Positions 61,773 to 64,000 of a DNA stretch of 64,000 bases are shown here, piece after piece (the stretch's first letter is position 1; the number at the start of each line of letters is the position of its first letter). Source of the stretch: Tragulus kanchil (Eukaryota; Chordata; Mammalia; Artiodactyla; Tragulidae); NCBI GenBank assembly GCA_022376925.1, contig JAIOJX010000028.1, positions 66,987,001-67,051,000 on the forward strand. Reading direction: 5' to 3'. A model generated the notes under the pieces. The model was not told the origin of the DNA. It searched no databases and was given only the letters and a program-made list of their open reading frames with translations. The position numbers were made by a program, and so were the translations under genes.

Positions 61773-62161
61773 GTAATTCACGAAAAGCCCCTAGACTATT
61801 ATGCTGGACAAGAATGCATAACTGTTCTGGGAAGTCCCTGGGAGATTATGGTACCTCTAGGTTGTTATGATGATTATGTGTTTTTCTTGTTCAGTTTCCT
61901 GGTCCTGAGACTGGCCAGTCCAGTATGACTAATCTTTGCTTGAGATAATGGAATGTGCAGGTGTGCGGGTACCAATTCTAATCAAAGGAGAGGGTCTCAC
62001 ACCATTGATTCTACCAGCCCTTAAATATAGCCCTTTCCTCAAGTCAGGGCCCTCGCAGGAAACCTAGTTTCTCATGGGTGGTCTCTGGCACCAGCCTAAT
62101 AAACCTCTTTGTCACCTACTACGTGCTGAGTTGGGTATTTCACTGAGTGTGCCCTATAACA
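61772..62161 (+). mobile_element. Solo-LTR-like element in PROS1 intron 13
   Basis: About 390 bases starting TGTAATTCACG and ending CCCTATAACA, the TG...CA layout of a retroviral LTR. It has a TATA-like 'ttaaatatag' at 62021-62030, AATAAA at 62098-62103, and about 58 bases from there to the end. No internal retroviral sequence follows, so it is a solo LTR if real. I do not see a convincing target-site duplication. It is antisense to PROS1. The family is unknown. Confidence 0.55.
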
Positions 62162-62244
62162 GATGCAACAGGCTTTTCCCTTCTCCTCTATCCCCTTACT
62201 TCTTGGTTCAAACCTTGGCAGTAGGCCAGTAAAAAAGTAATAAT

Positions 62245-62380
62245 AATGAATGTTTATTGCATTTTTAATGATGTGCTAGAGACTGTGCCAGTTTATGTAA
62301 GTTATCTCATTTAATGTTCAAAACAGCACTTTACTGATTTTTTAAAAATTAAAAAATAAGGATCATAAAGGTTCAGAGTA
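62245..62380 (+). mobile_element. MIR-like fragment beside exon 13
   Basis: 'aatgaatgtttattgcattt', 'gtaagttatctcatttaatg' and 'ttcaaaacagcactttac' follow the MIR order on the plus strand. It ends a few bases from the exon 13 donor. Confidence 0.55.
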
Positions 62381-62387
62381 AAGTTAC

Positions 62388-62536
62388 CTGAAGATTTTCA
62401 GTGGCAGAGTCCACCAAGGACAAGGCAAATGGCACTGTCTTACCAGAAACCAAGGCCAACATAACACCAGTGCCTGCCGATGGGCGAATATTCAAGGACA
62501 CGTTGATTTGCCAAGCATCCAGACTGGATACATTCT
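62388..62536 (-). CDS. PROS1: PROS1 exon 13, laminin G-like region
   Basis: A 149-base internal exon: two bases completing a codon, then 49 codons, ending on a codon boundary. The acceptor is 'taaacag|agaatg' (62536/62537) and the donor is 'tcttcag|gtaactt' (62388/62387). It reads NVSSLDAWQINVSLNIRPSA, then TGVMLALVSGKTVPFALSLV, which is clearly protein S. Two glycosylation sequons (NVS, INVS) are kept. The third, which in human protein S reads NNT just before VPFA, is replaced by KT with one residue fewer, so the exon is three bases shorter than the human one as I recall it. The frame is intact and continuous with exon 14. Confidence 0.96.
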
Positions 62537-63860
62537 CTGTTTAAACAATGAACAGAAATAGGATCAATGTACTCCTAAACTGCACCAGAGAAATTCGCTA
62601 TAATCTTATTAATAGTCAAAGCCACTTTTGAGTGATACTAAAGATTTTAGTACTTTCTCAATGATCTATATAACCTAGGAAAAACAAAGCAAAAGAAAAC
62701 AATTTTTAATGTACGCAAGAAACACCCAGATGAGACCTCATCTTTTTGCTGTTCTTCCTACAACAGAAATCTGGATTTGGGTGTTTAGAATTATTAAAAA
62801 TTTTCCCTTTGTTCTTTTACAGCTCTTCCTTCTATCTTACATATTCCTCAGTGCTCTAATCTTGGAGTGATTGTGTTTTAAAATACACATTAGAAGGAAA
62901 TTCAACAAACTTGCTGTAATACTTCTTAGGGAAAATTTGGTTTCAGCTGTCAACTCCATCCCACTATTTCTCTTCTATATACAGGTCAGGGTAGAGCAAT
63001 AGGAAAGAAAAGTCTGATCTCAATGCATTGGGGTGTGGGATGGTTTGCTAGTAGAGAAATACTTCTGAAGTCAGCTGTTAACTTTTAAATCCAAATAGGA
63101 ATTCTGTTATTCTCTTATTGTAATACTTAACATTCTTTTTCTTAATTAACAGGTCAATTGTCTACACAACTGGAGTGCAAGCTCTATGTATCTCTACCAT
63201 CACTGTTGTCCTCAGTAGTCACTTAACAAATATTTGTTGTACTAATGTGATTTCAAAAGTGCAATTTCTGAAAATATTAGTTTACAATCTGAATTAAGTC
63301 TTCCCCATTTAATATAAAGCCCAAATACCACTTTAATAACAACAGCCCAAATACCATTTCAAGACTTTAAAAGAGTGAATGTTAATGGAGAAAATAATTT
63401 TCCTTTGACAAGATGTTCTTCCCTTTAGACACAGGAAAATACTATTACATTTTCCACTATAACCCTTTAAATTCCACCCAAGAGAAAAAAATACATCTAA
63501 TCATTTTGGAGTAAATTACTAAAGACATTAACAGACTCAAATGAAAATAAACATGCAAATGTGGAGAAATTATAATGTAACATTAAATTTTAATTATAAA
63601 GTAGTTCACTTTCATGTTTTTTGTGAAAGGACTAACTGCTTAAGAAAGTAATTTTGTTCAGTTACAAGAAAACTATTTTCATTTTCTTTTCAGAGATTTT
63701 TTTTCATTGGAACAAATCATCATGGGCCTAGTTTTTTCTTATATCCACTCATCTACTCAATTAAAAAATTAAAAAAAAAACTCATATTCAGAGCAGAGCT
63801 AAAGCTAATGACATTTTTATTAGTTAATGTTAGGAAAACAGAAAGCAATAGTGTAATGAT
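62537..63860 (-). other. PROS1: PROS1 intron 12 (partial)
   Basis: AT-rich intronic sequence upstream of exon 13. No further exon is recognisable before the window ends, so exon 12 lies beyond 64000. From 62819 it is involved in duplicated block 20. Confidence 0.8.
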
Positions 63861-64000
63861 GGGCTTCCCTTGTAGCTCAGTGGATAAGAACCCGTCTGGC
63901 AATGGAGGAGACACAGATTCAATTCATGACAGCTCTTCCTTCTATCTTACATATTCCTCAGTGCTCTAATCTTGGAGTGATTGTGTTTTAAAATACACAT
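62819..64000. repeat. Tandem duplicated block 20 (cut by window end)
   Basis: The sequence from 62819 ('acagctcttccttctatctt') starts again at 63929 and matches 62819-62890 to the end of the window, offset 1110. It continues beyond 64000. The join falls inside a SINE. Confidence 0.9.
63861..63928 (+). mobile_element. tRNA-derived SINE cut off at a duplication join
   Basis: 'gggcttcccttgtagctcag' head and 'gattcaattc' B-box region. The element stops abruptly at 63928, where copy B of block 20 begins, so its body and tail are missing. The break is best explained by a contig end. Confidence 0.8.

Larger units (their letters stand above)
57413..62387 (-). other. PROS1: PROS1 intron 13 (between exons 13 and 14)
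   Basis: Runs from the donor 'tcttcag|gtaactt' (62388/62387) to 'tcctcag' at 57413. It holds duplicated blocks 18 and 19, a young SINE, an AT/TG microsatellite, an LTR-like element antisense to the gene and a MIR. The apparent length of 5.0 kb includes about 2.1 kb that is probably redundant. The frames between 59760 and 61143 on the minus strand are intronic and duplicated, with no recognisable protein. Confidence 0.9.

Noticed and set aside
3011..64000. A satellite array, CRISPR-like array or new mobile element made of about 1.1 kb units
   Set aside because: Each block has different sequence and occurs only twice (part of some three times through overlap). There are no shared ends, no common motif at the joins and no coding content, so there is no repeating unit.

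Overview
This is a piece of a ruminant (pecoran artiodactyl) nuclear genome. The evidence is the repeat content: BovB (RTE) LINE sequence, Bov-tA/BovA SINEs, and several families of tRNA-derived SINE with Pol III A and B boxes. It also holds L1 fragments, MIRs, old MaLR LTRs, a MER2-like element and a mariner. The sequence is AT-rich and mostly intergenic or intronic. Nothing prokaryotic, plasmid-like or CRISPR-like is present. Nearly all open reading frames are chance frames or frames inside repeats.

One gene is recognised with confidence: the 3' end of PROS1 (vitamin K-dependent protein S) on the minus strand. Exon 13 (62388-62536), exon 14 (57187-57412) and the coding part of the last exon (52831-52991) encode the end of the sex-hormone-binding-globulin-like (laminin G) region. 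All have canonical splice sites and compatible intron phases. About 0.6-1.8 kb beyond the PROS1 stop lies a CpG-rich block containing an ATG-plus-polyalanine start followed by a splice donor, on the opposite strand. It looks like the promoter and first exon of an unidentified transcript, and it appears twice (50870-51180 and 51986-52296).

The dominant structural feature is not biological in any obvious way. At least 20 separate stretches of about 1.04-1.2 kb are each followed immediately, or after 0-40 bases, by a near-identical direct copy of themselves. Each pair has different sequence, and copies differ mainly in homopolymer length plus a few substitutions. Repeats such as SINEs with their target-site duplications, half of the mariner and the CpG exon are copied along with their flanks. 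The simplest explanation is that neighbouring contigs with unmerged overlaps of about 1.1 kb were laid end to end. About 21 kb of the 64 kb is then redundant, and distances across the window are inflated by about half.

Layout: 1-13000, AT-rich intergenic DNA with old L1 and SINE pieces and four duplicated blocks; 13000-19500, unduplicated, LTR-like, L1 and SINE sequence; 19449-34856, a dense chain of duplicated blocks with MIR, MaLR LTR and SINE content; 34857-39960, unduplicated, with a decayed endogenous-retrovirus-like segment and a pyrimidine-rich tract; 39961-50036, nested MER2 > mariner > SINE, MIR and Bov-tA, heavily duplicated; 50486-64000, the CpG block followed by the PROS1 3' end, whose introns carry BovB, SINEs and a solo-LTR-like element.
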